Assembly (NCBI GenBank): GCA_013043995.1
Contig: JABEVL010000039.1
Span: 1-8,233, forward strand
From: Spirochaetales bacterium
Lineage (GTDB): Bacteria; Spirochaetota; Spirochaetia; JABEVK01
DNA length: 8,233 nt
Direction: 5' to 3'
Under the pieces are notes generated by a model. That model ran no database searches and was not told where the DNA came from. It worked only from the letters and a program-made list of their open reading frames with translations. Numbering within the stretch: position 1 is the first letter of the stretch; every line of letters begins with the position of its first letter. Position numbers and translations under genes: made by a program. Below, piece by piece: positions 1 to 6,801 of the stretch.

Positions 1-121
1 CCCAGGCGACAAGCGCTAACCAGGCGTTCCCGGAAATTAGAAAATCATTGGGCTGAGCCAACGACACGGCAAACGCTGAAGCCAACACGGCCCAAAACAA
101 AGAAAGGGACATGAACGTCAT
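1..121 (-). CDS. N-terminal fragment of a membrane protein, probably apolipoprotein N-acyltransferase (partial)
   Basis: An open frame on the minus strand starts at ATG 121..119 (or the in-frame ATG 112..110) and runs off the left edge after about 40 codons. An in-frame stop at 148..146 limits it upstream. The translation is strongly hydrophobic. It opens MTFMSLSLFWAVLASAFAVS and continues with a Pro-Asn pair, a Gly and a second hydrophobic stretch ending WLALVAW. A first membrane helix, a short loop with P/PN and then a segment of the LALVxW(VPL) kind matches the usual N-terminus of Lnt. Lnt is the inner-membrane enzyme that adds the third acyl chain to lipoproteins. The catalytic Glu-Lys-Cys nitrilase domain lies outside the window, so the name is inference. 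Another polytopic membrane protein is possible. It is divergent from the galactokinase-like gene, with about 63 bp between the starts, and no good ribosome binding site precedes either ATG. Confidence 0.5.
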   Translation of the reverse strand, partial: MTFMSLSLFWAVLASAFAVSLAQPNDFLISGNAWLALVAW

Positions 122-170
122 TATAGCAAAAAGGCGTTGATGATACTAGATTTTCGACTTAAACTGGGAC

Positions 171-176
171 AAAGGA
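171..176 (+). promoter_or_regulatory. Ribosome binding site AAAGGA deciding a TTG start
   Basis: AAAGGA lies 8 bases before TTG 185, which is good spacing. An ATG at 181 is only 4 bases from it and is in a different frame, where it does not give the GHMP-kinase protein. An in-frame TAA at 179-181 rules out any earlier start for the real frame. The conserved APGK motif begins near residue 26, so a later start would cut close to the fold. TTG 185 is therefore preferred. Confidence 0.55.
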
Positions 177-184
177 TTTAATGG

Positions 185-1357
185 TTGACTTCCAAACTCC
201 TCTCCTGCCGCGAAACACACGCCAAGGAGTACGGTAGCTTTCCTGCAGTCGTCGCTTCCGCCCCTGGAAAGCTCGGTCTGTTGGGTGATTTTACCGAATT
301 CGCTCACGGGCTCTCTGTCAATGCCGCCATCCTGCAGAGGGTTTGGGTCGCTGTAGCCCCGCGTTCTGATCATCTCGTGCGTTTTTTTTCCCGAGAGTAC
401 AATGAGAGGAAAAAGGCTTCGGTTTCGGGCCTTAAATTTCGAAAGGAAGACCGCTGGGCCAATTATTCCAAGGGAGTCCTTTCTGCTTTTGTCCAGCACG
501 GGGTCGAACTCGAGGGCCTCGATCTGACGGTTTGCGGTGATGTCCCTCAAAGTGCAGGACTTTCTTCCTCCCAGGCTTTGTGCCTGGCGACGGCGGCGGC
601 ACTCGATGCTTTATTCCAAACTCAGCTAAAACCCGAAGAACTGATGAGGATTGCTCAGGGCGCGGAAACAAGTTTCCTGGGCCTGCCGACTGGGTTGACT
701 TCGTTGTCGCTCCAAACTCACGTTCAGGAAAATCAGCTTTACTTCTACGATGCCCGCACCCAGAAGGGCGAACAGAGGACGTTGGGAAACGATTGGGAAC
801 TGGCTCTGGTCAACTCCAGGGTCCCCTCGATCTCGTTTGATTCCTCGGCGCGCTGGGCGCGTGAAGAGTGCGAGTCCTGCCTGCGGATTCTCAACTCGGG
901 ACGAGGATCTAAGTTTCTACGGGATTACACCAAAGCCGACTTGAGGGAACGCGTGGGGACGTTACCTGAATCGGCGCGGCGGCGAAGCCTGCACGTGCTG
1001 GACGAAATTGCCCGGGTTTCAGAGGCCAGGGAGCTTTGGCAGGCGGGCGACTGGCCGGGCCTGGGACGCCTGATGAACCGCTCTCATGAAAGCTTGAGGG
1101 ACCTATTTGAGGTGTCGTGCCCTGAAATTGATTGGTTGGTGAAACGTCTCCAGGAAATCGACGGGTTGTTGGGAGCCCGCCTGACCGGAGAAGACTCAGG
1201 CGCCTGCGTGGTCGCCCTGGGTGCCCCCTCAGGGTGGAGTCGTTTTAAGCCTATTTCGGAGGAGTACGAAAGGATCTTCGGTTTTAAGGCTGAACTGACG
1301 GTTTTTCGGCCCCAAGAAGGCGTGCGGGTCGATCAAAAGCCCGTGCCTCTCGGTTGA
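185..1357 (+). CDS. Galactokinase-like GHMP-family protein with degenerate active-site motifs
   Basis: This 390-residue protein has the length and order of motifs of galactokinase (GalK). GalK phosphorylates galactose at C1 in the Leloir pathway. Motif 1 is at residues 26-42 (APGKLGLLGDFTEFAHG). Motif 2, the ATP phosphate-binding loop, is well kept at 120-129 (VPQSAGLSSS). The SHxSLRDLFEVSCPEID region at about 300-316 is typical of GalK. Motif 3 is at 330-341 (GARLTGEDSGAC). Key residues have changed. The galactokinase signature GRxNxIGEHTDY reads GKLGLLGDFTEF, losing Arg, Asn, His, Asp and Tyr. The position of the catalytic Asp in GxxDQ is filled by Ser173 (TGLTSL). Motif 3 lacks its GGGFGG glycines. 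The ORF is intact, so it is not a decayed gene. It may be a GHMP kinase with another substrate, since homoserine kinase also lacks the Asp, or a sensor/pseudokinase like yeast Gal3. Ordinary galactokinase activity is unlikely. It starts at TTG and lies 42 bp before surE, probably in the same transcript. Confidence 0.8.
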   Translation: MTSKLLSCRETHAKEYGSFPAVVASAPGKLGLLGDFTEFAHGLSVNAAILQRVWVAVAPRSDHLVRFFSREYNERKKASVSGLKFRKEDRWANYSKGVLSAFVQHGVELEGLDLTVCGDVPQSAGLSSSQALCLATAAALDALFQTQLKPEELMRIAQGAETSFLGLPTGLTSLSLQTHVQENQLYFYDARTQKGEQRTLGNDWELALVNSRVPSISFDSSARWAREECESCLRILNSGRGSKFLRDYTKADLRERVGTLPESARRRSLHVLDEIARVSEARELWQAGDWPGLGRLMNRSHESLRDLFEVSCPEIDWLVKRLQEIDGLLGARLTGEDSGACVVALGAPSGWSRFKPISEEYERIFGFKAELTVFRPQEGVRVDQKPVPLG

Positions 1358-1399
1358 ACCCCGTTCCCTGTCCCGGTAGAATGGCCCCTAGGGGGGAAC

Positions 1400-2131
1400 A
1401 TGCGCGTTCTTCTGACCAACGATGATGGAATCGATAGTCCCGGGCTTGCCGCCGTTGAAGGGGCCTTGAGCGTCGAGCACGAAGTTTGGGTTGTCGCTCC
1501 CGACGCCGAACGTTCAGGACAAAGTCACGCCATTCAAATGCGCGGGCCCGTCAAACTCACACGCAAGGGAAATCGCCGTTTTGCCTGTTCCGGGACCCCC
1601 GCAGATTGCGTTTTTCTGGCTTTTCGCGGTTCTCTGGTTCCACGCTTTGACGTGGTGGTTTCGGGAATCAACACGGGCCCCAACCTGGGGACCGATTTGG
1701 TCTATTCGGGTACGGCGGCGGCGGCGCGTCAGGCTTCTCTTTTAGGAATTCCAGGCGTTGCCCTTTCTCTGGATTCACTGACTCCTCCCTGGAATTTTGC
1801 TCCTGGAGCGGCATTTGCCGCAGAAAACCTGAAAAACTGGGTAGAAACCTGGTCCGAGGGGACTTTTTTGAACGTTAACTTTCCTGCTCAGCCGTTGTTT
1901 CCCCTGCAGGCGGAGCAGACCCAGCCGAGCCGTCGCCGCTACTACGACCAGGTCGTGGAGTTTGAAGCCCCGGGGGGAGAGGTCTGGTGCTGGGTCAAGG
2001 GGCTGATCCTGGACGACAAAATCCCGGAGGGAACGGATTGGGACTGCGTGCGCCGGGGCCGGGTCGCCTATTCGGTGATCGTCAGCCAGCCGGTCACCGT
2101 GGAAGCTCCGGCGGGGAGACAAATAAAATGA
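1400..2131 (+). CDS. surE: 5'/3'-nucleotidase SurE
   Basis: SurE is a metal-dependent cytoplasmic phosphatase that removes phosphate from nucleoside 5'- and 3'-monophosphates, and in some species from short polyphosphate. This 243-residue protein has the usual length. It shows the diagnostic N-terminus MRVLLTNDDGIDSPG with metal ligands Asp8 and Asp9. Next come APDAERSGQSHAI with Ser39, and SGINTGPNLGTDLVYSGT at 88-105 with Asn91, the remaining ligands by family comparison. The LGIP segment near 115-118 also fits. The start ATG 1400 follows a purine-rich AGGGGGG tract 4 bases upstream. The stop codon overlaps the next start as ATGA (2128-2131), so translation of the downstream TPR gene is probably coupled to it. 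No key residue is missing. Confidence 0.96.
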   Translation: MRVLLTNDDGIDSPGLAAVEGALSVEHEVWVVAPDAERSGQSHAIQMRGPVKLTRKGNRRFACSGTPADCVFLAFRGSLVPRFDVVVSGINTGPNLGTDLVYSGTAAAARQASLLGIPGVALSLDSLTPPWNFAPGAAFAAENLKNWVETWSEGTFLNVNFPAQPLFPLQAEQTQPSRRRYYDQVVEFEAPGGEVWCWVKGLILDDKIPEGTDWDCVRRGRVAYSVIVSQPVTVEAPAGRQIK

Positions 2132-2817
2132 ATGAAGCCTGGCTTGAGGGCCTGAGACTCTTTGAAATTGGCCAATTTGAACAAGCCCTTCTTTTTTTTC
2201 AAGACATCGACCCCATCGAAGTCCCCGAGGCGGCCTACTACCAGGCTTTGATATATTCCAAGTTGGGCCGTTCGGAAGAAGCGATGCGATCTCTCGACCT
2301 CGTCATCGCTCAGGAAAGCAACTTCTTAAAGATCCTCCAGGCCCGTATGATCCGAGCCTTCTTGCTCACGAGTGAGAAAAAATTCGTCCAGGCCGAAAAG
2401 AACCTCAGGGAGATGATCGACGAGGGCGTCGAGTCGGCCCAGGTTTTTTCCAACTACGGCTACGTGCTGTGGGCTCTGGGAAGGGGGAAAGAGGGAATCG
2501 CCTGGCTGAACAAGGCTTTGGGACTCGATCCCGACAACGTCAATGCGATGAACTCCCTGGGGTACATCCTGGCCGAGGAAGGGGTGCTCCTCGACAGGGC
2601 CCTTCAGCTTTGCCGAAAAGCTCTCTCGCTGAGGCAGGACAATCCGGCTTATCTTGATTCTTTGGCCTGGGTTTATCACAGGATGGGGCAGGATAAACTG
2701 GCCAAATTTTACATCGATAAAGCTGTTCGCTCGGATGCTTCCAACGGAGATTACCTCAAGCACCGTGAAGAAATAGACGCAAGCCTGGGCCTGGGGACAC
2801 AACGAGGGCTGAAATGA
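2128..2817 (+). CDS. Cytoplasmic tetratricopeptide (TPR) repeat protein
   Basis: This 229-residue protein is built almost wholly of TPR helix-turn-helix units, at roughly residues 4-33, 34-66, 72-99, 103-136, 137-171 and 172-205. The clearest repeats hold the family positions: NYGYVLWALGRGKEGIAWLNKALGLDP, in part, at 109-135, then NSLGYILAEEG and YLDSLAWVYHRMGQDKLAKF at 175-194. There is no signal peptide or membrane segment, so it should act in the cytoplasm as a protein-protein scaffold. The ATG at 2128 is chosen because it overlaps the surE stop as ATGA, is preceded by GGGGAG, and begins directly with the first repeat. The frame stays open upstream to about 1987, but that part lies inside surE and reads as low-complexity Gly/Pro-rich sequence. 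Its own stop overlaps the next gene in the same ATGA way. The partner is unknown; the exported TPR-NHL-VWA protein and SurE are candidates from context. Confidence 0.9.
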   Translation: MNEAWLEGLRLFEIGQFEQALLFFQDIDPIEVPEAAYYQALIYSKLGRSEEAMRSLDLVIAQESNFLKILQARMIRAFLLTSEKKFVQAEKNLREMIDEGVESAQVFSNYGYVLWALGRGKEGIAWLNKALGLDPDNVNAMNSLGYILAEEGVLLDRALQLCRKALSLRQDNPAYLDSLAWVYHRMGQDKLAKFYIDKAVRSDASNGDYLKHREEIDASLGLGTQRGLK

Positions 2818-4850
2818 AAAATATCTGGAGAACGGGAGTCATCCTTTGGGCGTTGTGCGGTCTTCTTCCCGCCGCAGCGGCCCAGGACGCACCTTTGGAC
2901 TACAACGCCGTCAGGGCCGACAACGCCCTTCACGACGGTGTAACGTTGTTTCAAAACGGACTGTACAACAGGGCTATTCTGGAGTTCGAAAAAGCCCTGA
3001 GCTTTAAGCCCCAACGGGCAGATATTCGTCAGTGGTTAGGCGAAGCCCTCTACGCGTCGGGCCTGGTTTCCCAGGCCCTTGACGAATGGGATCACGTGCT
3101 GAAAAGCGGCGGCCCCCACGAGCTTCTTCAAAGCCGGGTCGACGTGATCAAGGCCCGAAGAAGCCTGGACGCCCAGACCAAGCGCCCTGACCGCTACCTG
3201 CCTCTTTATGAATTGAACGGGCAAAGGAAAGACAGCACGGGAAGAGCCCTGTTTTTAAGGCCCAGCGCAGTACGCCCTCTGCCAGACGGAGGATTTTTGG
3301 TGGCGGCGTTTGGGAGTGAAGACGTCATCCAGTTCAACGCCAACGGGGATCTGACGCGCCGTTTTATAGGAAACGTCGGGAGGCTCCGGGCTCCCTTCGA
3401 TATCTTGCCCTTCCGCGGGCACTACTACGTCAGTGAGTTCACGACGGACGACGTGGCGATCCTGGGGCAAAACGGACTGACGATCAAGACTTTCGGAGGA
3501 ACGGGGCTGGGCGATGGGCAGTTCCTGGGGCCCCAGTTCCTGGCGACGGATGGAGAAGCCCTGTACGTCAGCGATTGGGGAAACGCCCGGGTTTCCAAGT
3601 TTGACCCCGACGGAAAGTTCCTTCTGTCTTTCGGCCCCGCCACCGTGGGTTTTAACGGTCTGAAGGAACCTACGGGAATCGCCGCTACGGCGGACACGGT
3701 TTACGTTGCCGACAAAGCCCAACGCGCCGTTTACGCCTTTGATACGAGCGGGAACTGGCTGAACACCTACGGTAAAGGCCGTTTTCAGGCTCCCGAGGGC
3801 CTGAGTTTGATGCCGGACGGGCGGCTTCTGGTCGCCGATGGCCCCAAGGTCTGGATTCTGGATCCTGCTCAGGACACCATCACGCCTTTTGACCCCGAAT
3901 GGAACCAAGGTCTGAACGTCACCGATGCGGTCATTGACGCGAACCATGACCTAGTTTTGGCGGACTTTGACGCCAATAAAATCAGGATTTTGGCCGAAGG
4001 CCACATGATCTATTCGGGACTTTTTGTCCGGGTGATCCGCATCGATACCCGAAATTATCCCCAGGTTTCGGTCTGGTTTAGTGTTGAAGACAGGTGGGGG
4101 AGGCCCGTGACGGGCCTGGATTTGTCGAACCTGGTGCTCTCTGAAAGCCACACACGGATCGTCGATCCCCAGCTGGAATTTCAGGGTTTCAGGTCTCAGG
4201 GAGCTGAAGCCGCCCTGCTGATCGATCGGGACCCGAGTATGGCCGACTACGACGACGCCGTTCATCAGACTGTGGGTTTTTTCAGTAAGGCCTGGGCAGA
4301 TAAAGGGGGGATTTGGCTTTATTCTGCAGGAAAAAATCCTGTTCCCCAAAACCAGCGTCTTGCTTCGGTTTCTGACAATGAAACGGCAGCGACAGATCCT
4401 TCGACCCTGACCTCGAACGGGAAACTCGACCTGGGGATCCGCCTGGCCGCCGAGTCGATGATTCCCTCCCTGCTAAAAAGGACGGTCGTGTACGTGACCT
4501 CGGGAAATTTGCCACCGAACGCCTTTGCGCACTATTCACTGAACGAGACCGCGGATTTTCTTAAAAACAACAACATCGTTTTCAGCGTCGTTTCAGTTTC
4601 TGAAAATCCGTTGCCGCCCGAAATTCAGTACCTTGTGACGGCCACAGGCGGCAAGGTTTATTCTTCGTCAGGTGATTTGCGGGCCTTTCTTGAAGACCAG
4701 AACAACCGGGTCAGCGATCTGTACGCCTTGCGCTGGACCTCGATCACACCTCGCGAAGACGGCATGCGGTCCATCCCCGTTTCCGTCGAGGTTTCGCGAT
4801 TCGGCAAAGAAAGCGGAAGGGGCCGCCTGGATTTCTTTGCTCCCCGTTGA
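2814..4850 (+). CDS. Exported TPR / NHL beta-propeller / von Willebrand A-like protein
   Basis: This is a 678-residue protein. Residues 1-23 form a signal peptide: a basic start MKNIWR, a hydrophobic core and AAA before QD, so cleavage after Ala23 by signal peptidase I is likely. Two TPR units follow at about 38-66 and 69-100. Then come about six NHL-type propeller blades at 143-186, 190-229, 233-275, 282-321, 323-360 and 367-395, with typical phrases such as LYVSDWGNARVSKFDPDGKF and TVYVADKAQRAVYAFDTSG. From about 415 there is a beta-rich segment (VEDRWGRPVTGLDLSNL), then a von Willebrand A-like domain from about 465 to 635. Its metal-site motif reads DRDPS at 471-475, with Asp in place of the first Ser of DxSxS. 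VVYVTSGN at 558-565 and the Ile/Val-rich strand at 588-594 fit later VWA strands. The final 40 residues are beta-rich. The three domains imply a secreted or periplasmic binding scaffold; no catalytic residues are seen. GAGGG lies 5 bases before the start, and the ATGA overlap couples it to the TPR gene. Confidence 0.87.
   Translation: MKNIWRTGVILWALCGLLPAAAAQDAPLDYNAVRADNALHDGVTLFQNGLYNRAILEFEKALSFKPQRADIRQWLGEALYASGLVSQALDEWDHVLKSGGPHELLQSRVDVIKARRSLDAQTKRPDRYLPLYELNGQRKDSTGRALFLRPSAVRPLPDGGFLVAAFGSEDVIQFNANGDLTRRFIGNVGRLRAPFDILPFRGHYYVSEFTTDDVAILGQNGLTIKTFGGTGLGDGQFLGPQFLATDGEALYVSDWGNARVSKFDPDGKFLLSFGPATVGFNGLKEPTGIAATADTVYVADKAQRAVYAFDTSGNWLNTYGKGRFQAPEGLSLMPDGRLLVADGPKVWILDPAQDTITPFDPEWNQGLNVTDAVIDANHDLVLADFDANKIRILAEGHMIYSGLFVRVIRIDTRNYPQVSVWFSVEDRWGRPVTGLDLSNLVLSESHTRIVDPQLEFQGFRSQGAEAALLIDRDPSMADYDDAVHQTVGFFSKAWADKGGIWLYSAGKNPVPQNQRLASVSDNETAATDPSTLTSNGKLDLGIRLAAESMIPSLLKRTVVYVTSGNLPPNAFAHYSLNETADFLKNNNIVFSVVSVSENPLPPEIQYLVTATGGKVYSSSGDLRAFLEDQNNRVSDLYALRWTSITPREDGMRSIPVSVEVSRFGKESGRGRLDFFAPR
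4804..4840. repeat. Inverted repeat (possible hairpin) at the end of the exported-protein gene
   Basis: GCAAAGAAA at 4804-4812 is perfectly complementary to TTTCTTTGC at 4832-4840. Inside it, GCGG (4813-4816) can pair with CCGC (4823-4826) across a six-base loop, leaving a five-base bulge (4827-4831). It lies within the last codons of the exported-protein gene, where two converging operons meet with 5 bp between stop codons. No T-run follows it on either strand, so it is not a classical intrinsic terminator. It could slow polymerase or protect both 3' ends. Chance is also possible, because the sequence is coding. Confidence 0.4.
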
Positions 4851-4855
4851 TCGGT

Positions 4856-6796
4856 TTAGGCCGTTTGGGCGTTCCTAAAAAGCGACTGGATCGTTTGAGC
4901 TCGCCGTTCTGCAATGACCAGGCGCCGCAACTTGAGCGAGGCCGTGACTTCGACAACGGGTTCGAAAGGCCTGGCCAGCAGTTTAAACTGGTAGACACAC
5001 TCGAAGGGTTTAAAGCCCGACCTGGGGTTCACCAGATGCTGGATAATTTCGCGGACGTACTCGAGAACAACTGGATTTTCAAGGAGATCTTCTCGGTCCA
5101 TGTACGACAGGTTGCGGTCTTGGGCGAACGCCTCGAGGAGTTCTGAATTGGGAACGATCAAGGCGCCGAGGTACTTCTGGTCCTGGCCGACAACCATGAC
5201 TTGATCGATAAACTCTGATTGCAAAAGCCTTTGTTCAATGGGCTCGGGTTCGACGTTCTCACCGCCTAAAAGGACGATCGTGTCTTTCACACGCCCCACG
5301 ATGCGAATTTCTTTATTCAAGGTTGAAACTGCAAGGTCTCCAGTGTTCAGCCATCCGTCGATAACGACCGCCTGGGTAAGGTCCGGCCGTTTGTAGTAAC
5401 CGAGCATAACCTGGGGAGATTTAACCCAGAGGACTCCTTTTTGCCCGGGGGAAAGTACACTCAGGGTCGCTTCGTCGCGGATCTCGAATTCCACGTCCGG
5501 CAGCATTGGGCCGACGGTCAAAGGAACCGGATGGAAGCGGAGCCGAACCGAAAGCACAGGGGCGGTTTCAGTCAGCCCGTAGCCCTCAAGAACCAATACC
5601 CCCACAGCGCGAAAAAAATCATCGACGTGACGGGGAAGGGCTCCTCCTCCCGAGATCCCTGCAATAAAAAAGCCGCCCAGGAGCTGGCGCAGTTTCTTGA
5701 AAATAAGAAGGTCCCCCAGCTGCCGCAAAGGTAAAAGGAAAAGCAACGGCAGCGCTGTGGTCACGCGGGTTCCCAAGGGCCAATGGGGAACGTAGCGCGG
5801 CCACCGGTTGAAAAACTTGTCCCTGAGGTCGGCGTAACGGCTTCCGATGCCGATAAAAAAGTCAAAGACGACCCGCACCAGCCGCCCCTTGCTTTTGATG
5901 TTCCTGTAGATCGCCGAGCGGATGCTTTCCCAAATTCGGGGAACAGAAATAAACCACGTCGGTTTGAGAGCTGCCATGTCCTCGAGCATGATCTTGCCCA
6001 CGGGCCTGGAGTAGCCGATGGAAGCTCCTCCCCCCAAAACGATGTACTCGATGGCGCGCTCGTAGCTGTGCCAGATGGGCAGAACGCTCAGAAACACGTC
6101 CTCGGGTTGAAGTTCTAAGATCTTCAGGGCCCGTTCCATTTGAAAAATAAACGACCTGTGGGTCAGCATGACCCCCTTGGGTTCGCCCGTTGTGCCCGAG
6201 GTGTAGATGAGGGTGGCCAGATCGTCTTCGCGGACTGAATCCAGGGATCGGGCAAACGTCTGGGGGTCCAGGTGAAGGGCCTTTTGCCCCAGAATAAGCA
6301 CCTCGCTGGCGTTCAGAAGCTGCAGCGACGAAGGCGCCTTGCGGTGGGTTCCCAGGGAATTATCGAGCACGATCAGGGCTCTCAAGGGCAGGGCCGGGGT
6401 GAAGATCGCCAGGAGGCGTTCCAGCTGAGCCTGGTTTTCTACGATGGCCCAGCTGCAATCGGCGTGCGCAACGATGTAGGCGATCTCTTCCTGGGTGGCG
6501 TCGTTGCCGCGGGGCACGTCCACAGCCCCCAAACCCAGCACGGCCAGGTCGGCGATCAGCCACTCGGGACGGTTGTCCGAAATCAAGGCCACGTGGGAAC
6601 CTTTAGTTACCCCCAGGTCCTTGAGGCCCGCTCCAAAGGCTTCGATCCTGCTCCAAAATTCCTTGTAGGAAACCGGGGTGAAGGGGTTGGACGCCGAGGC
6701 CCCCGCCAGGGAGTTGGCTTTGACGTACTGGGCGGGGCGGTCGGGTTGACGATGCGCTAGGTCCTGAACCCAGCGGACGACACTTGGCCAGCCCAT
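4856..6796 (-). CDS. Long-chain acyl-CoA synthetase (AMP-forming)
   Basis: This 646-residue enzyme of the ANL (adenylate-forming) family activates free fatty acids with ATP and CoA to acyl-CoA through an acyl-adenylate. The ATP loop YTSGTTGEPKG is at 198-208 and the aromatic/HSYE region at about 242-246. The adenine-binding EGYGLTE is at 404-410, GWLNTGD at 481-487 and the hinge GRVKDTIVLLGGENVEP at 501-517. The C-terminal EVTASLKLRR at 616-625 carries the candidate catalytic Lys622. The hydrophobic stretch at about 346-375 (ALPLLFLLPLRQLGDLL) lies in the long-chain-specific insert and would support membrane association. The length suits long-chain FadD/ACSL types rather than acetyl-CoA synthetase. 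The start ATG 6796 lies 5 bp after the fabZ-like stop, with a weak AAGGG farther upstream, so the two are one operon. Substrate chain length cannot be read from the sequence. An acyl-ACP synthetase role is an alternative. Confidence 0.93.
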   Translation of the reverse strand: MGWPSVVRWVQDLAHRQPDRPAQYVKANSLAGASASNPFTPVSYKEFWSRIEAFGAGLKDLGVTKGSHVALISDNRPEWLIADLAVLGLGAVDVPRGNDATQEEIAYIVAHADCSWAIVENQAQLERLLAIFTPALPLRALIVLDNSLGTHRKAPSSLQLLNASEVLILGQKALHLDPQTFARSLDSVREDDLATLIYTSGTTGEPKGVMLTHRSFIFQMERALKILELQPEDVFLSVLPIWHSYERAIEYIVLGGGASIGYSRPVGKIMLEDMAALKPTWFISVPRIWESIRSAIYRNIKSKGRLVRVVFDFFIGIGSRYADLRDKFFNRWPRYVPHWPLGTRVTTALPLLFLLPLRQLGDLLIFKKLRQLLGGFFIAGISGGGALPRHVDDFFRAVGVLVLEGYGLTETAPVLSVRLRFHPVPLTVGPMLPDVEFEIRDEATLSVLSPGQKGVLWVKSPQVMLGYYKRPDLTQAVVIDGWLNTGDLAVSTLNKEIRIVGRVKDTIVLLGGENVEPEPIEQRLLQSEFIDQVMVVGQDQKYLGALIVPNSELLEAFAQDRNLSYMDREDLLENPVVLEYVREIIQHLVNPRSGFKPFECVYQFKLLARPFEPVVEVTASLKLRRLVIAERRAQTIQSLFRNAQTA

Positions 6797-6801
6797 GTTT
6801 T

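Noticed and set aside
137..165. TTGATG-17-TAAACT as a promoter for the GHMP gene
   Set aside because: Both hexamers are only 4 of 6 matches, and the predicted start would fall at the ribosome binding site, so the support is too weak to list.
1987..2127. An upstream start for the TPR protein, within surE
   Set aside because: The extra residues are low-complexity Gly/Pro/Arg sequence from another frame of surE. The ATG at 2128 overlaps the surE stop and starts at the first repeat.
2856..2858. Cys15 of the exported protein as a lipoprotein cysteine
   Set aside because: The residue before it is Leu (WALC), which does not fit a lipobox, and a better signal peptidase I site follows at Ala23.
3255..3947. 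Open frame of 230 codons on the minus strand inside the exported-protein gene
   Set aside because: The translation is rich in Arg, Pro, Gly and Val with no recognisable domain. The plus strand here encodes clear NHL blades, so this is an antisense shadow.
6272..6760. Open frame of 162 codons on the plus strand inside the acyl-CoA synthetase gene
   Set aside because: It is the complement of a fully conserved ANL enzyme, and the Gly/Gln/Val-rich product has no family features.
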